Assembly: GCA_034638255.1 (NCBI GenBank)
Contig: JAWPGT010000057.1
Location: 82,197 to 146,196, forward strand
Reading direction: 5' to 3'
Length of the DNA stretch: 64,000 bases
From: Coprinus comatus
Taxonomy: Eukaryota > Basidiomycota > Agaricomycetes > Agaricales > Agaricaceae
Shown piece after piece: positions 11,195-23,727 of this stretch. Under the pieces are notes generated by a model that did no database searches, was not told the origin of the DNA, and saw only the letters and a program-made list of their open reading frames with translations. The position numbers and the translations under genes were made by a program. Position 1 is the stretch's first letter, and each line of letters opens with the position of its first letter.

Positions 11195-12730
11195 CTATCC
11201 GCTACAAAAACCACAAACTATAGTCTCTGATCCGCCGTCTTTAGCATAGAGAATAGCTCTACCAACATCTTCGACCAGACTTGCGTGGGGGCTATATTCA
11301 AGATAATCCATAGTAATGGAATCACGGGTTGAGCATCTAGTAGGTTGACAGCCCCACACATGCGATATGGTCTTGAGAGTTCCATCCTTGTATAATACGG
11401 CAGAACGCTCAGCGCCTACTGTAACCCATTCTGGTGAAGAAAACAGGCATAATTTGACAATCGAGTGTACAGCTGTAGATTCATGTGGTATTTCTATTCC
11501 AAGAAGCTCATCGTCATAAATGACGGTAAAATATTGTAGAAGCTGGGCCAATGTGTAAGATGGAGTCGATTCTAGGATTAAGTGGTGTCGGGTTTGTACA
11601 AAGAGGAATGCATCGAGGCGTTAATACAAGTTCTTTGGAATCTGATGCAGAATCCAATGACAGGGAAACCAATAGGAAGATGTTATAGATGATGATTTCT
11701 TTACTGCAGATTAACAAAACCCGATCACCAGGTAACATCCCTGTAGATAACTTTATTAAATGACAATTACCCTTATGTGACAAAGTATAAAGAGAAAAAT
11801 GGCGTACACCAAGAACAATTGAGATACGGGCAGAAACCCATTCACTAGAATACGATTCATCTACACCATGGCGTGGGTGTAGAAGGATGCGGGATCATTC
11901 AATGTTGTGGTGCACTAGATGAACAAAATATTGCTCGGCCATTAACATCTCCCAGAAAACTCCAAAAGACAGAGCCGGAAGAGACATTTTGGAAAGTTGG
12001 CGAATCTTTCGATATTGCCCTGAATTTCCCCGAGCTTCAAGCCTTCAACTGCGTGAACAAATATATTGTGCATTTTTGTCTTATAAATATCAGTCTGAAG
12101 CAAGATGGTATGCCACGTGCCTGCGCTGTCACCGATTATGTCTGACCAAGGTGTTACCACGAGAAATGTCAGACTATCCTTTGTGGTATCAACACAATGC
12201 ACCATTGCTGTAGAAACGTGACAACGTGAGTCAAGCTTGGGGGAATACAAATCCCGACTCATGTGACAGTTATAATACCCAATATCGACAATCTCTATCC
12301 CTCCCGGAGTTGAAACCACACAGATATAGGTTTTCCAGCAGAGGTGTGGCAGGACTACCCCTGATAGCACTGGATAGCTCATAAGATATTGTTGAAACAG
12401 TTGTCCAACATTCCTTGACACGATGATGTCGAGCTACCCAGCGTTCCAAGTCGGGTTGGGCTTCTGGAAGTAGAGTAACTGGTCCCGGCGCATCTTGAAG
12501 TTCTTTCACAATAATTCCATAGATACCGTGAATATGTTGTTTTAGCCTGTAGCTCATTGCATGTCTATTACCGGAGTTCTCAGTACGGACTTGACTCTTA
12601 GAAACAAACAAGCAATTACAAATCGGAGTACAATAATGCTCCGAATGACCATAGTCTTGAATATCTCAACGTGTGATTTAGTAGGTAACAATAGCAGATG
12701 ACATTTCTTCGGATATAACATTGCACAAAA
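11195..12730 (-). pseudogene. F-box-type protein, degraded, convergent paralog
   Basis: On the minus strand, a weak F-box-like start (LPPVLCNVISEEMSSAIVTY, near 12740-12680) runs into a stop. It is followed by LKQHIHGIYGIIVKEL and DLERWVARHHRVKECWTT, the helical linker seen after agaric F-boxes, then VDIGYYNCHMSRDLYSP, LTFLVVTPW, NIERFANFPK, SSEWVSAR, LPGDRVLLICSKEIIIYNI and the C-terminal block LLGIEIPHESTAVHSI to CGFCSG at 11195. Several frame changes lack convincing splice sites and a stop falls before the SSEWVSAR block, so I call it a pseudogene. It is tail-to-tail with the gene at 9.6-10.7 kb, 480 bp apart. Confidence 0.5.
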
Positions 12731-13032
12731 CTGGAGGAAGTGGATGAAGACTTCGGACTTGAGAGCGAGAGAGAGAGGGGGGGATGGGATTGTTTTCAAC
12801 TGTTTTGTGCACGGAGCTTGCCGGCGCCGAAATACAACTTACAGGATCATTACAGTTTGTAGTTTGTCTAGAGTCTGTTGGGTGGTTTCGGATGGAGGTT
12901 TACACTCCTGACGGGCAAGATTCTCTATCGTACAATTTATTAGCAATTGGGCCTGCTCAAAAACAGTGACTTCGGACAAGTTGTCAATAGTTTAACTGAG
13001 AAAAATAGATTTCGTAAGTCAAAAGACCCCAT
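12731..13032. other. Intergenic
   Basis: A short GA run and a G-run lie at 12764-12786. No gene is seen. This is downstream of the D-lactate dehydrogenase paralog that ends at 13033. Confidence 0.5.
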
Positions 13033-15161
13033 TCAACTCGATTCCTCCCCTTTTATTGTTTTATTTAATGGCTTCAGACCTGCATAAAGCTGCGGAAGAT
13101 GAAACAGATAAGAGTTCTGATACAGGTAAGAATTTGCAAACATACCCTTCCAGGATTAAATAAACCAAGCGGATCCATACTATTCTTAATTAATCTCATA
13201 AACTCAACAGTCTCATCACCCAACTCTTGTCGCAAATCCTGCTTTGCTTTAGCACCCAAAACAACGTACTTCAACGTTTCGTTCCACATAACCTCAGCTT
13301 CCTCTTTACTTCTCGCCAGTTCGAATCCTTTTCCACCATATTTCTCTACAATCCTTTGAACGATAGAAGATGTTTCCTTCAAGAACGATTCTGTTGGCCC
13401 TCGGAGTTTGAAAATAAGGTGATCGGCAGATTTGTATATACGACTTGAATAACCAAGTTGCTTTAATGAAGATATGGATTCGTGATCCAGTATCTCCACA
13501 CTTTCTGTGTACCGATATATATTAAAATGGTGTGATGTAAAACAACGAATAAAATGAACGCACGAATACCAATTCCTTGACTAGCAACCTCCACCAGCGC
13601 TTCCCTAGCCTTTTCAAGATCAGGAAAATGCGCTAAGGCAACAGTTGTAGGTACCACAGGTGCCAAACGAATAGTGACTATGATTAATAATAATTAAATA
13701 AGCTTTGAATTAGGATTATGATAACCAGGAGAGGAACACTACCTTCAGTGACAATACCCAAAGTTCCTTCAGCACCGATAAACAACTTTGTAGTATCAAA
13801 GCCTGCTGCGGATTTCCGAGATCTACGTCTGGTCTTGATTATTTCTCCTGAAGGTAGAACTACTGTCTAGATACAAAATGAGTAAATTTGGGTGGTTGAT
13901 TAGAGTGTGAAAACGTACAGCATTGAGGAACCATTCGGATTTTGGTGTTCCGTATCCGACAGCATTAGCTAAAGGTGAGAATGAGATAAGAACGTTCGTT
14001 GTGATGCTGTGAGTCACATACCTCCAGTACTACCCGTGTTTAGTATACCGCCAATGGTATCTTCAGAATATGAGTCCAGCTTTTGATAAAGAATGAGTAA
14101 GCATTTGGCAACGTAGCAGGGGATTGAACTTACTGGGAAGAATAAAGGAATTCCTTTATTTTTCAATGATTCGTTGATGTCAGCCCATTTAGCAGCTGGT
14201 TGACACACCAAGTCCGAATCCGCTTCTATTAGAGTAAGAAAGATCAATGTTTTCCAATGCAGAATAGGAGTATTAAGGCATACCGTGAATCTCGAGTACT
14301 TTGTTCATTTTTGACAGGTCCACACATATACCAACATTGTGCTACGTTGCAGTATTTGAGTTAGAATTGACAAAAAGAACTAATAGACAAACGTACTTGA
14401 ATATCTTCTGTATCCATATCCCCAAAATGAGTGAAAACAGGCATTCTATATTTCACTGCCACTTTAATCATCTTGGCTACGTCTTCAGTAGATCTTGGAA
14501 ACACTACCACCCCATGCATAATACCTATTGCACATTCCAACTGTTAATTATAAGACCAACTAGAGAATGTAAAGATGCACGCACCCTCTGCCGAGAACCC
14601 ATGGTTGCTTAGGATATATTCATCTGTCGTAACTATCTCAGCATCTTCACGATCAAACATTGTTTGCAATACGAAAATTGCTTCAAGATCTTGTGTTAAT
14701 ACATTCTTATCTTCATCCTCCAAGTTATCCTCGTCGTCATCGGCTGTATTATCATATTCGTAGTAATGCATTAGATATACATTTCAAGTTTGGAAAAGTA
14801 AATTCATACCAATATCAAAGTAATCGTTTGCTGCATCTAGTCCTAACACAAATAGAGTTCCACAAAGAGTCGCAACACACAGATACTGCAAGTTGCTTAG
14901 TTTTCTTTTCGAGAGATTCGGAGGAATAGGAATAGGTTGAGGTTGATTGAATTTGTCCGAGTCGTTACGACGCGTTGTTGAGAAACCTCGTGAACTTCGG
15001 ATCGTTGATACGGATGTCCATGGTTGCTGTCTTGTTTGTAGTTGCGAATGCAAGTGTGGTCGTAGAAATTCTGGATTAGTTGTCCGTGTTAACAGGGCAT
15101 GGGATCCCACGGTCTGGGACTTGCTCTTGGTGTTCGCAATAGCTAGGACACGACGATACAT
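13033..15161 (-). CDS. D-lactate dehydrogenase paralog 1, internally deleted
   Basis: Start ATG at 15161 (MYRRV, shared by all three copies). The N-terminus is mitochondrial-type and Arg/Ser-rich, followed by a membrane segment ([18 protein letters not shown]). About eleven exons join in frame without stops; the last is 13089-13033. Recognisable parts are [78 protein letters not shown] and [10 protein letters not shown]. Compared with the full copy at 37.3-39.9 kb it lacks about 90 residues between MWNE and the tail, including the GHVGDGNFH and TGEHGVGVGK motifs, and the SGATNLEGH glycine motif is replaced ([14 protein letters not shown]). The frame is intact but FAD binding and catalysis are doubtful. 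It may be a dead paralog still spliced, or it may have a non-enzymatic role. Confidence 0.75.
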
Positions 15162-16129
15162 TTGTGATACAGCCGTATTATAGATATGTGAATGGAGAGA
15201 AGGATAGGTGTAGCGTTTAGTGTGGAGAGTTAGTGGTCGCGGTTCAAAACATTGTGTATAAATCTGGAACTTGGCAAGTCAGGGTCAAGTCCGGGCGACA
15301 CCTCAAACTGTGACAAGGCTCATTCACTCTGCCGGACTCTTTCACCATTGGTTTTCCAGTCATTGATTTCCACATTGTGGCTGTGTCCGTACCTTTCCCA
15401 AGATGCGTCGCCGGCACCCTTAGTGTTTTCAGTTTCATGTTTCAGCGCTTAGAAGTTTAGCGATTAGCACTGCCACTGTCATGAGGTTATTAGTTTTTGC
15501 AAATTATGTTGCGTGCTTAGATTTATGAACTTGCAGAATTCTTTTCAGGAATGCAAGAGATGAGTATTCTTCGGAGACTTTCAATGCACTTCAATAAGGA
15601 TCAGAGCGTGAGTCGGGCACCAATTATCAATTTCATAGAGTACGATGTATTGACATCGTACATAACAACTTACTCAAAATTACTTTGGCAAAAGTTTCGA
15701 CGTTCCTGAGAGGCAGGCAGCCCTTCACATTGCACAGCAAAATTCAATTGAATTTGACATAAAACATCAGTACGTAGTATCTCCCGATAAGTATGTACAC
15801 TCAGCTAGTGGCTGTGACTGAAATGACCAGTGCGAAATTCCTCCATACCTGCCTTGTCAGAGTTTTTTCGGCAGAGCAAGAAAGAGAGTCCACGTACTCT
15901 AACCCAATACCGGACTGATCCGAAATCAGCCAGCGACACTGATCACAATGTCATGCTACATGATGATGACGATCATCCTGTGCTATGTAGCAAAAATCAG
16001 GGAAGCAAAGACATTCTCGGCTGTAGCGAAGTACTCACGGGAGTTATATGATATATAACAACTGCTGATGCTAACCTACTACCCTCATCGAGGCTACTCT
16101 GAGACTATACTACGACGCAAAACTCCTTC
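15162..16129. promoter_or_regulatory. Shared upstream region of two divergent D-lactate dehydrogenase paralogs
   Basis: This 968-bp spacer lies between head-to-head starts at 15161 (minus) and 16130 (plus). A TATATAA box is at 16052-16058, about 70 bp before the plus-strand ATG. No other gene is convincing. Confidence 0.5.
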
Positions 16130-17779
16130 ATGTATCGTCGCGTCTTAACATATACGAACTCCCGCGCTGTGCTATATAGACGACTACTGGTGTCAAGACA
16201 TTTGAAATGGGCCGAACTACTCCTTGTACGACCGCAATCACAACTACGGATATCGACAAGCTCACGAAGCTTTTCTGCTACGCGCTTCTTACTCAATAAC
16301 AATAATAACAATGATACCGCACCCGAAACTAATACGAATAGCAATGGCAACTCCAATGCACCTCAACCTGGAAAATTCTTGCCTTTCATAATAAGATTGG
16401 GTCTCTCATACCTTGGTGGCGCTATAGGAGCGGTAATAGCATTTGGCATATGTGATTACTATCAGATTGGTACTCTTTAACCACGGTGACTTCTAACCTC
16501 TCCTCCATATTTTCCAAATTCGCGCAGGTCACAAGCACAAGAAGTCCAACGATACAGGTCCAACATATGGTTCATCACAAGATTTTGAACTTGCAATTCA
16601 GGAATTAAAATTGATTTTTAATGAAAATGACAATTTGGTTACCACTAATGATGATGGTACGTGTTTCTTCAAAACTCGGAAACGAAAATAAAGTGAAACA
16701 CTCAATATTTGCCTTGGTTTAGGTACACAGATGCACCTGAGTGTGTTTGTATATCCAAGATCCACAGACGACGTAGTCAACATCGCTAAAGTAGCAACTA
16801 AATACAAGACGCCCGTTTTTTCTTATCCTAGAGCTACGGACTTCCAAGAATATGGTGTACGCTTTTACCTTTTCTCCTCTTAACCATTCCGAAATTTTTG
16901 CCATTTTGGGCTCACTTTCTCTGTAGCATTCTGTTGGAGGTATATGCGTAGACCTTTCAAAAATGGATCAAATAATCGAGATTCATGGTACGTCTTTTCT
17001 CCATATTATTCAAGTTTGTTTTCATGTTTTCTCTTTACATAGGCACCGACTCCGAACTAGTTTGTCAGCCAGGAGCAAGATGGGTTGATATCAAAGAAAC
17101 ATTGAAAGAAAAAGGAATTATATTATCCTTTCCAGTGCGCTCAAATTTCGTGTTGGGCGCTTATTACTTACTACAAATAAACGCATAGGCAAACGCAACT
17201 GTTGGAGCTACCATTGGCGGAATGTTTACTACCAGCTGTTCCGAACTTACTAAAGACGGATTGTTCGTTAACGCCGTAAGCTCTTGCTCCCGAAGCGAAT
17301 CAATGAGTCATATTTATATATTGCTATGCAGACAGTCGTGTTACCTTCAGGAGAAGTAATAAAAACACACCGTACATCAACAGAATCGTCTGCAGACTTC
17401 AATCTGACGAAAATGTTCATTGGTGCGGAAGGTACTTTGGGTATCGTCACTGAAGGTAACACTTTTCCCCCTTGTAAACTCTGTTCAAATGCTCATTACC
17501 AATCTTTATATATTATAGTTACTATTAGACTGGTTCCAGCTCTATCTATAACTACCGACGTCCCTGATGTCAAGAAAGAATCTTTGAGAGAGGAGTTGGG
17601 TGATGGAACCGTGGAAATTATGAGATTGATTAAGAGAAATGTGGATCCACATTGGTTGTTTAATCCTGGCAAGGTAGGTTTTGGTTCTCTTCTTTTCCGG
17701 GTATCTGATGCCTGCTGCTGATGCTTGCCATTTGATTCGGATTCTTTTATAGCTTTACCCAGATCCGAACCAGAACTGA
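16130..17779 (+). CDS. D-lactate dehydrogenase paralog 2, heavily deleted
   Basis: Starts MYRRV at 16130, with a mitochondrial-type leader ending in a Gly-rich membrane segment (LSYLGGAIGAVIAFGI). Exons join in frame through [108 protein letters not shown] and the tail REELGDGTVEIMRLIKRNVD. The last exon is 17753-17779 (LYPDPNQN). The whole middle and C-terminal cap (over 200 residues, from VPALSITT to KKESLREEL) is missing, including HVGDGNFH and GEHGVG, and the SGATNLEGH motif reads SYPRATDFQEYG. The second glycine motif is also changed (TTSCSELTKDGL). There is no stop codon. It is unlikely to be an active oxidase. Confidence 0.72.
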
Positions 17780-18425
17780 AAAAAAGGAAGGGAAGGGAAG
17801 GAGGGATCGAGTTGAAATTTGATATTGAATGTTGGACATGGAAGTGGAAGCTTGTCGGATTTTAAATGACTGGGTTTCTGCTTCTCGGGTAAAGATACTT
17901 TTCTCGCATTGTATACCATGGATCTTGCATGACTCGGATTTGGTTTGAAATGAACACGAAGCCTTCTAGCGTCAAGCGATTCAATTATATCCCATCAACA
18001 TTAGACGCCTGACTGTGACAACGGATCCATATATAGCTCTTGATTTAAGAAAGATGTAAATACGCTTCCTCTTGCTGATAGCAAGACTTAGATAAGGAAT
18101 GAGAAACGGAACGTTCAAGTTAATCAACTAGAGCATTGCACGACGAATGTTGAAACATTGGTTTATATCTGCTTAGGGAATTGATCACTGCGATCACCTT
18201 GGATCATCGATCATCGATACATCAATGAGTCACGCGGAAATGACGCATCCTTAACCACAACATTACTCGACGCCGACGACAGCGGTTAATGAACCCGAAT
18301 GATTCCAATCCATCCGCAGCCCCAAAAGCTGTTAATATCATTAAATGCCCTGTGCATATAAGGGCACCTCATTGGCTTAAATCCAAACCTCCCCCCGCGT
18401 CTCTCTTGGATTGACCTGTACCTCT
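17780..18425. other. Intergenic; 3' flank of LDH paralog 2 and ABC promoter
   Basis: No gene is seen. TATAAG at 18357-18362 stands about 65 bp before the ABC transporter ATG and is a likely core promoter. Confidence 0.45.
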
Positions 18426-21095
18426 ATGTCGACTCCAAAAGAGCAGGTACAAAATAGCAGAACCGTTAGGACCGAGCATTATGGAATCTGGAATATCTCA
18501 TACATGGACGAGGGTTTTCGCTCAAAACTTCGAGAATTCTATTATGATTTAGGAAAATCATTACCTTCTTTACTTCAACTTATAAGCGACATCTATTGGC
18601 TATCTCCTTCACTCTTTATCGCCTTCTGTTTCTCACAAGTTTGGAAGGACTGTGAAATGGCTATGACACTCCACTTCTCAGGACAACTACTGAAAGTGGT
18701 AGGTCTCTGCTTAGCTGTTTCAATACTTGATTGGTTTGAGCCAAGTGACATTCCAGATCGAAATCCATTTAAAAGATGGTATATTCACTCGGGGTGATCT
18801 TATGTTCTCTCTATTTTCGAGGCTCGCCGCCGTTGCCATCGCCTCGGGTGTATCCTGGTATAAGTATGTTTTCAATTATATGACACACTTGTTTTTAATA
18901 AGCCAAATCATGTGTATCTTTTCTAGTAAACAATTATTCTCCCGCTTGCGCCGAAAAATTCTCAACAACTTCGAACTTCGCCTCATGAAAGGTAAGTTGA
19001 AAAAAATTCAACCGTGTTTTCGTCACATTAATTAATCTACTTTGAACCTATAAATAGCAAAACTTTCTCAGGACTTGACCACTGTTGGTGGTGAGTCCCG
19101 CGATAAGTATTGTGTTTAACCATCTGATGAATAAATAGATGCTGCGAAGCAAATAGACATGAATTCAACACAAGTTTGGACCTCTTTTACCAACATAATC
19201 GATTTCATGGGTTCCGTCGTCAGTACAATGAGCCAGATGGCTATTATATTCCACCTAGCCAGGGAATCAGATGGCCTCGCTGTCGTTGCTCTTTGTATAA
19301 CGCAACCAATAATATATATTACAACCCGAAGGAGCATTTGGGACCGGGGTATGCCATCTTTCTTTAGCTGACAGTAACGATCAACACTTCATGTTTTTAC
19401 CTTACTAGTATCTCTTATGACACAAAGAAATAAGGATCATTTACGCATGGAAGCATTGAAAGGCTTGACAAGTAAGGCATATCGACAGGAAGTAGTTGGT
19501 AATAACCTTCAAGAATATATAATTTCGGGTATGTTTTATATGTTATGAAACAATTTTTTTTGTTCACACATGAGCTATGTCTAGAGTGCCAAGTGTCAAG
19601 TTCCGCCATGGGTGATATATCAGATGAAGAACCATGGGTTCTATTTTCTCAATATCAATCACCCTTCCGTGAAATCATATTGCGTCTACTTGGAGATTTA
19701 CCAATTGTAAGCCTGTGTTCCTAAGAAGTCACATAATGGATTCCAAATACAGATACTGACATGTATAATCGTAGATTTATTGTGCATTCCTCGCTATCTC
19801 AAACCCAAAACGAGTCTCGTTTTCTAATCTCGCAATTCTTCAACAGTCTACGACGAGCGTGCGAATTGCGTTGCAAATGCTGCTTTATAGAGTAGATGAA
19901 TTCAGGAAAAGTTTAAAAGAAGTAAGGAAAATTGCAGGGGCTTCGGAATGTTTAGAGTCTAGCCGTGTTGCGGATTCAGATGATAGTTTGTCACTAGCGA
20001 ATATGGATTCAATGAGCCAAAACAGAGGAATGGACTTTGAATTGAGGTACGTATGCACTTTCTTTGTTCTTTACGTATGCTTTAAAACCAACAATGAGTA
20101 CAGAAACGTATCTTTCAGTTACCCTGGAAGTCAAACTACGACACAAGCCCTTCAACAAATAAATCTTACCATTAAAAGTGGACAATTTGTTGTCATTGTA
20201 GGCCCTAATGGCAGTGGAAAATCTACGCTCGTAAAGCTACTCGCTAGGTTCTACGAGCATGATAAATGTTCTACCCCTACAACTACCACAGGCGATATTT
20301 TCATCAACTCTCTACCAATATCCTCATACTCTTATGCGTCTCTCCGGAGCTCCATGGCAATTCTTAGTCAGGACAATGTGATATATCCTGGTTTTTCTCT
20401 TGGTGAAAACATAGGACTAGGGAATACTTCACTCCTAAACAATAACGAGGCTATTTTAGGAGCAGCAGAAAAGGCTGGAGCTACTGATTTGATCAACCGT
20501 ATGAAGGGTGGAAAGGATGCGATTTTAAATCCGATGACTGTATTCCATCAATTCAATGTTATAGATCAGGATAAAGATCATCCTTTGAAAATGACGATGG
20601 AAGAGTTGAGAAGACCGGTGGAAGTAAGTGGGGGTGAACGACAACGACTCGTGGCGTAAGCATATTTATATCGTATCATATATGTGTTTGAAACCAACGT
20701 ATCTGATTGCTTTTTTTTTTTCAGGGGACGTACTTTCATGAGGCTCGGATCAGGAAAGATCAAGTTCCTCGCCGTCGACGAACCTAGTTCAGCATTAGAC
20801 GCTGAAGCCGAAGTTAACCTTATGAGGAACCTACTGAAGGAGAGGGATGGTAAGACGATAGTCTTCGTTACGCATAGATTTGGAAGATTCACGAAACAGG
20901 CTGACCTCATTGTGTAAGTGATTCCAGAAATGTTAAATGCCTTGCGAGGGTTGAGAGTACATTCTTAGATGCATGAAGGACGGGAGAATCGCTGAGATGG
21001 GGACTCATAAGGAATTGATGGCATTGACAGATGGCGAGTATAAGAATCTTTACGATATACAGGCCAGTGCTTTTACGGAAGATTTGGATACATGA
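18426..21095 (+). CDS. ABC half-transporter (one membrane domain, one ATPase domain)
   Basis: Multi-exon gene; ATG at 18426 (MSTPKEQVQ), stop TGA at 21093-21095. The membrane half contains LLQLISDIYWLSPSLFIAF, LFSRLAAVAIASGVSW, and a segment FHLARESDGLAVVALCITQP. The nucleotide-binding half has Walker A GPNGSGKST, a Q-loop region MAILSQDN, signature VSGGERQR, Walker B KIKFLAVDEPSSALD and the switch His in FVTHRF. All catalytic motifs are present and the frame holds across about nine exons, including a short exon ending in GRTFMRLG. ATP hydrolysis would power export of an unknown substrate as a dimer. The arrangement resembles small fungal half-transporters annotated only as P-loop ATPases. 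Nothing in the neighbourhood points to a substrate. A missed intron in the membrane part would change the length but not the identity. Confidence 0.82.
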
Positions 21096-21487
21096 TTCAA
21101 CTCTCGTGGGTTTCTTTACCATGTGTATTTTATAGTTCACGAATTCTAACGTTTATAACTACACCTATCCACATGCATCATCCATGAAGAAAGTAGCAAT
21201 TCTTTTTGAACTCAACGAGTCATGCAGCAAGTTTGCATTCCCAACAAGATCAATGTATCTCATAGATTGTATCTCATAGTTCAAGCATAGTTCATGGTGA
21301 TGTTTATAATAAAGTTGAGAAAGAATACAAATATATCATGAGTATATATACAAATGTTGCAGAGAAGAGCAAGAAAATGATATGAAATAATGAAGAAAGG
21401 AAGAAGCGGAAGGTTCTAAAAGAGTTCAATATAAATATGATGGGATATTAACACAATCAACAAACCGAAAAAAGGGTATCATGGAAA
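21096..21487. other. Intergenic, convergent 3' ends
   Basis: An A/T-rich region between the convergent ABC gene and the small basic-protein gene. It presumably holds both 3' UTRs. No gene is seen. Confidence 0.5.
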
Positions 21488-21877
21488 CTAGGAACCACTC
21501 CGGAAAGACAACTTCCGCCGCAAGCTGCGAACCACACCACCGACACGGTCCCTCGTCGATGGGGATGACGGAGAGGGATCTCGTTGTCGCTTCAACGGTG
21601 TCCTCTCCAGCTCCTTGTACGGCACAATTGGGACGACTATATCACAGTAGTCATCTGTGCCTTCAAGGTCTTCCAAATACACCTCGCCTGACTCGGGGAC
21701 ATCGAGCAGGCGACGGGCATTCTCCTCTTGCTCTCTCCGCCTTGACGACGAAGACTGACCCCCAATATTTGCGATTCGACTGAAAAGCGAAGGGGTAGCT
21801 CGGCGGGCAGCTCTAGGTCGGACTCTGCGAGCATGACGGGAAGCAAAGTTGTTGGAACCGAGTGTGGAGAATGACAT
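21488..21877 (-). CDS. Small basic protein, family member 1 (129 aa), function unknown
   Basis: Single-exon ORF, ATG at 21877. The N-terminal third is Arg-rich (SRHARRVRPRAARRATPSLF) and the middle is acidic (ESGEVYLEDLEGTDDYCD). The C-terminus is Ser/Pro-rich and ends in a basic motif, TRDRVGGVVRSLRRKLSFRSGS in part. The same ending, DRVxxxVRSLxRKLS, is found in the 77-aa ORF at 24272-24505, and both start with M[ST]FS. The upstream sequences of the two genes also match in short blocks. The RSLxRKLS ending looks like a basophilic kinase target or a nuclear/membrane-binding basic helix, but this is a guess. No named family is recognised. Confidence 0.6.
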   Translation of the reverse strand: MSFSTLGSNNFASRHARRVRPRAARRATPSLFSRIANIGGQSSSSRRREQEENARRLLDVPESGEVYLEDLEGTDDYCDIVVPIVPYKELERTPLKRQRDPSPSSPSTRDRVGGVVRSLRRKLSFRSGS

Positions 21878-22674
21878 TGTTTTTGAGCTGGGGTGGGAGA
21901 TGATATGGGTTCGAAAGTAAGGTGTTTTCTGGGGAATTCCCCACGGGGTCGTGGACTATATACTGTGACTTTGGAAAGGGGGAGTAGGTAAGCCGATCAT
22001 GACCCAATATGGATAGGGCCATTACCATCTAGGGACTGTAATATTGTCGGGTCTGCTTTAGATCTGCAATACTGACGGAATCAATCCGATCATAAAAGAT
22101 TGATGGGAGATGCGTCTCGGTCAAAAGCAGGAGGATTTGAAGATGGCTGTTAAAATAGTAGAAGATTGTTCAAGAGACATTTATTTCTCCCATGATTTGC
22201 TGTTAGGATCTGGTCCGTGCGCAATCTGGGTACTGCCTAGCGTCAACGTCCCAAATGTGTGTGTGTGCATGTATATTCAATATACTATATAGGCGACTGT
22301 AGAACACTATGGACCTCAGTGTTTTCTGTGGCAGATGCCATCAATCTTTAATTAGAACTAAACCACTATGCGCGTCTGACAATTATGTATCATGCCGGCA
22401 TATACTAGTTCATCATCGAACGCAATCCATGGTGTCTTTGGAAAAATAGTTTGAGAGTATTATATGACCAACATAGAATTATTACTGGTTAGAATACTAT
22501 AAGGTGTAGCATTATCACTCAGGTCCGACTGCAAATTATCATAAAACCAACTTTATGTATACAGTATTAGCCTGACTAGATTTCGTTTAATATTACTCTT
22601 ATAATGGATAATTATCAACGAGGGGATGGCATGGTTACAAAGGTTGTTTTTCTCATATTAACCCTAACCGTTAC
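21878..22674. promoter_or_regulatory. Upstream region of small basic-protein gene 1
   Basis: GGTAAGCCGATC (about 21989) and ATTACCATCTAGGGACTGTA (22021-22040) recur upstream of the second family member at about 24615 and 24654 (ATTACCATGTAGGGAATTGTA). The spacing to the start codon is similar, so these are probably duplicated promoter elements. The rest of the interval shows no gene. Confidence 0.45.
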
Positions 22675-23727
22675 TCAACATTCAAAAAGTGCAACACCTT
22701 CTCTAATTGGTCTATCTTCTTGAAAATCATATCCGGCTTTCAGCAGATTAGCTACCGCCTCCTCATTGTCCAATATCACTGCATCCTCCCAATGAATAAA
22801 AGCCCATTTATGGACGTATTTATGCTTGGGACAAGTAGTTGTTCCTGCAGGTGCTCGAATTACGTTTGGAAAGCGCATATCACAGTGGACAAGAAATGAT
22901 GAACAAAGTTCATAATAGATCTCTTTCAATTCTTGTCTTAGGTACGTGTGAGCTACTAATGATTAATGATCGATAGGAGTTTGGTTACGTACCTGTCAGC
23001 GATACTCTCTGCTCTGGTTATGTGAGGACCGCCTTGCTCTAGAATCATGATAGTCACATTAAGTGATCCCAACTCTTCTTGAAACGAGTACCAAGGAGAT
23101 TCAACGTAGGTAGGTCTATCCAATCCCCGGAATGTAGTCTCGTCACGACTATTGTCAGGCAAGGCAGCTGAACTTCCGAGATTGTCATAATTCTCCTGCT
23201 CAATCAGCTTATAGGAAGGGAGCGTCAACCGCAACACAGGTGATCGTCCAAGTCCGATATGAAATAGACCAAAGCTACGTGGTACAGTGACACCGGTATG
23301 CCCTGCTTAAGTAAGTTGCCTGTAGAACCATGCTTCCCGAGCTAACAGACGTGAAAAGCATGGTTGTGCAAGATTCATTCATAATGGTGGTAGGACAAAC
23401 TTTCTATCATCCGACATCGTGATTCTTCTAGAGTCCACATTTAAACAGAATAAACTTGAAGAATCTGAAGCTATCACCTCTTCTCCATCCATAGGATTAA
23501 CTGCTTCTTTAACGGCAAGTACCTCCAATGGATAGGTAAAAGAAACCTGTCCATGGCCAAGTTGGAGACAGGTAGTACTCGAGATGCGCACTTCCAATTC
23601 AATCCCGACGGTTGAAATAGGATGGGGTAACAAGTTCTGAACAATTGGCTCATCCTCGGTATCACAATGTAATGATGGTGAGGGGAATGAGATGCAACGT
23701 GGCACGACCAAGGAGGTAGCTTCTCTC
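22675..23727 (-). pseudogene. Kinase-like (APH/protein-kinase fold) gene, broken
   Basis: The front part (LLPHPISTVGIELEVRI, then FTYPLEVLAVKEAV) matches the copy at 53.5-54.3 kb. The middle reads LAREAWFYRQL and VTVPRSFGLFHIGLG. The last exon (22935-22675) carries the catalytic-loop-like LVHCDMRFPNVIRAP and the metal-loop-like HKWAFIHWEDAVILD, as in fungal kinase-like proteins whose loops read H-D-x5-N. Two in-frame stops, after LPPL (about 23376) and in RQLT-stop-AGHTG (about 23310), break it relative to the paralog. An intron with a GTACGT donor at about 22993 precedes the last exon. Substrate unknown. It lies between the two small basic-protein genes. Confidence 0.65.

Noticed and set aside
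22110..22292. 60-aa ORF between the small basic protein and the kinase-like relic
   Set aside because: Low complexity, no homologous counterpart at the other family member, no splice context.
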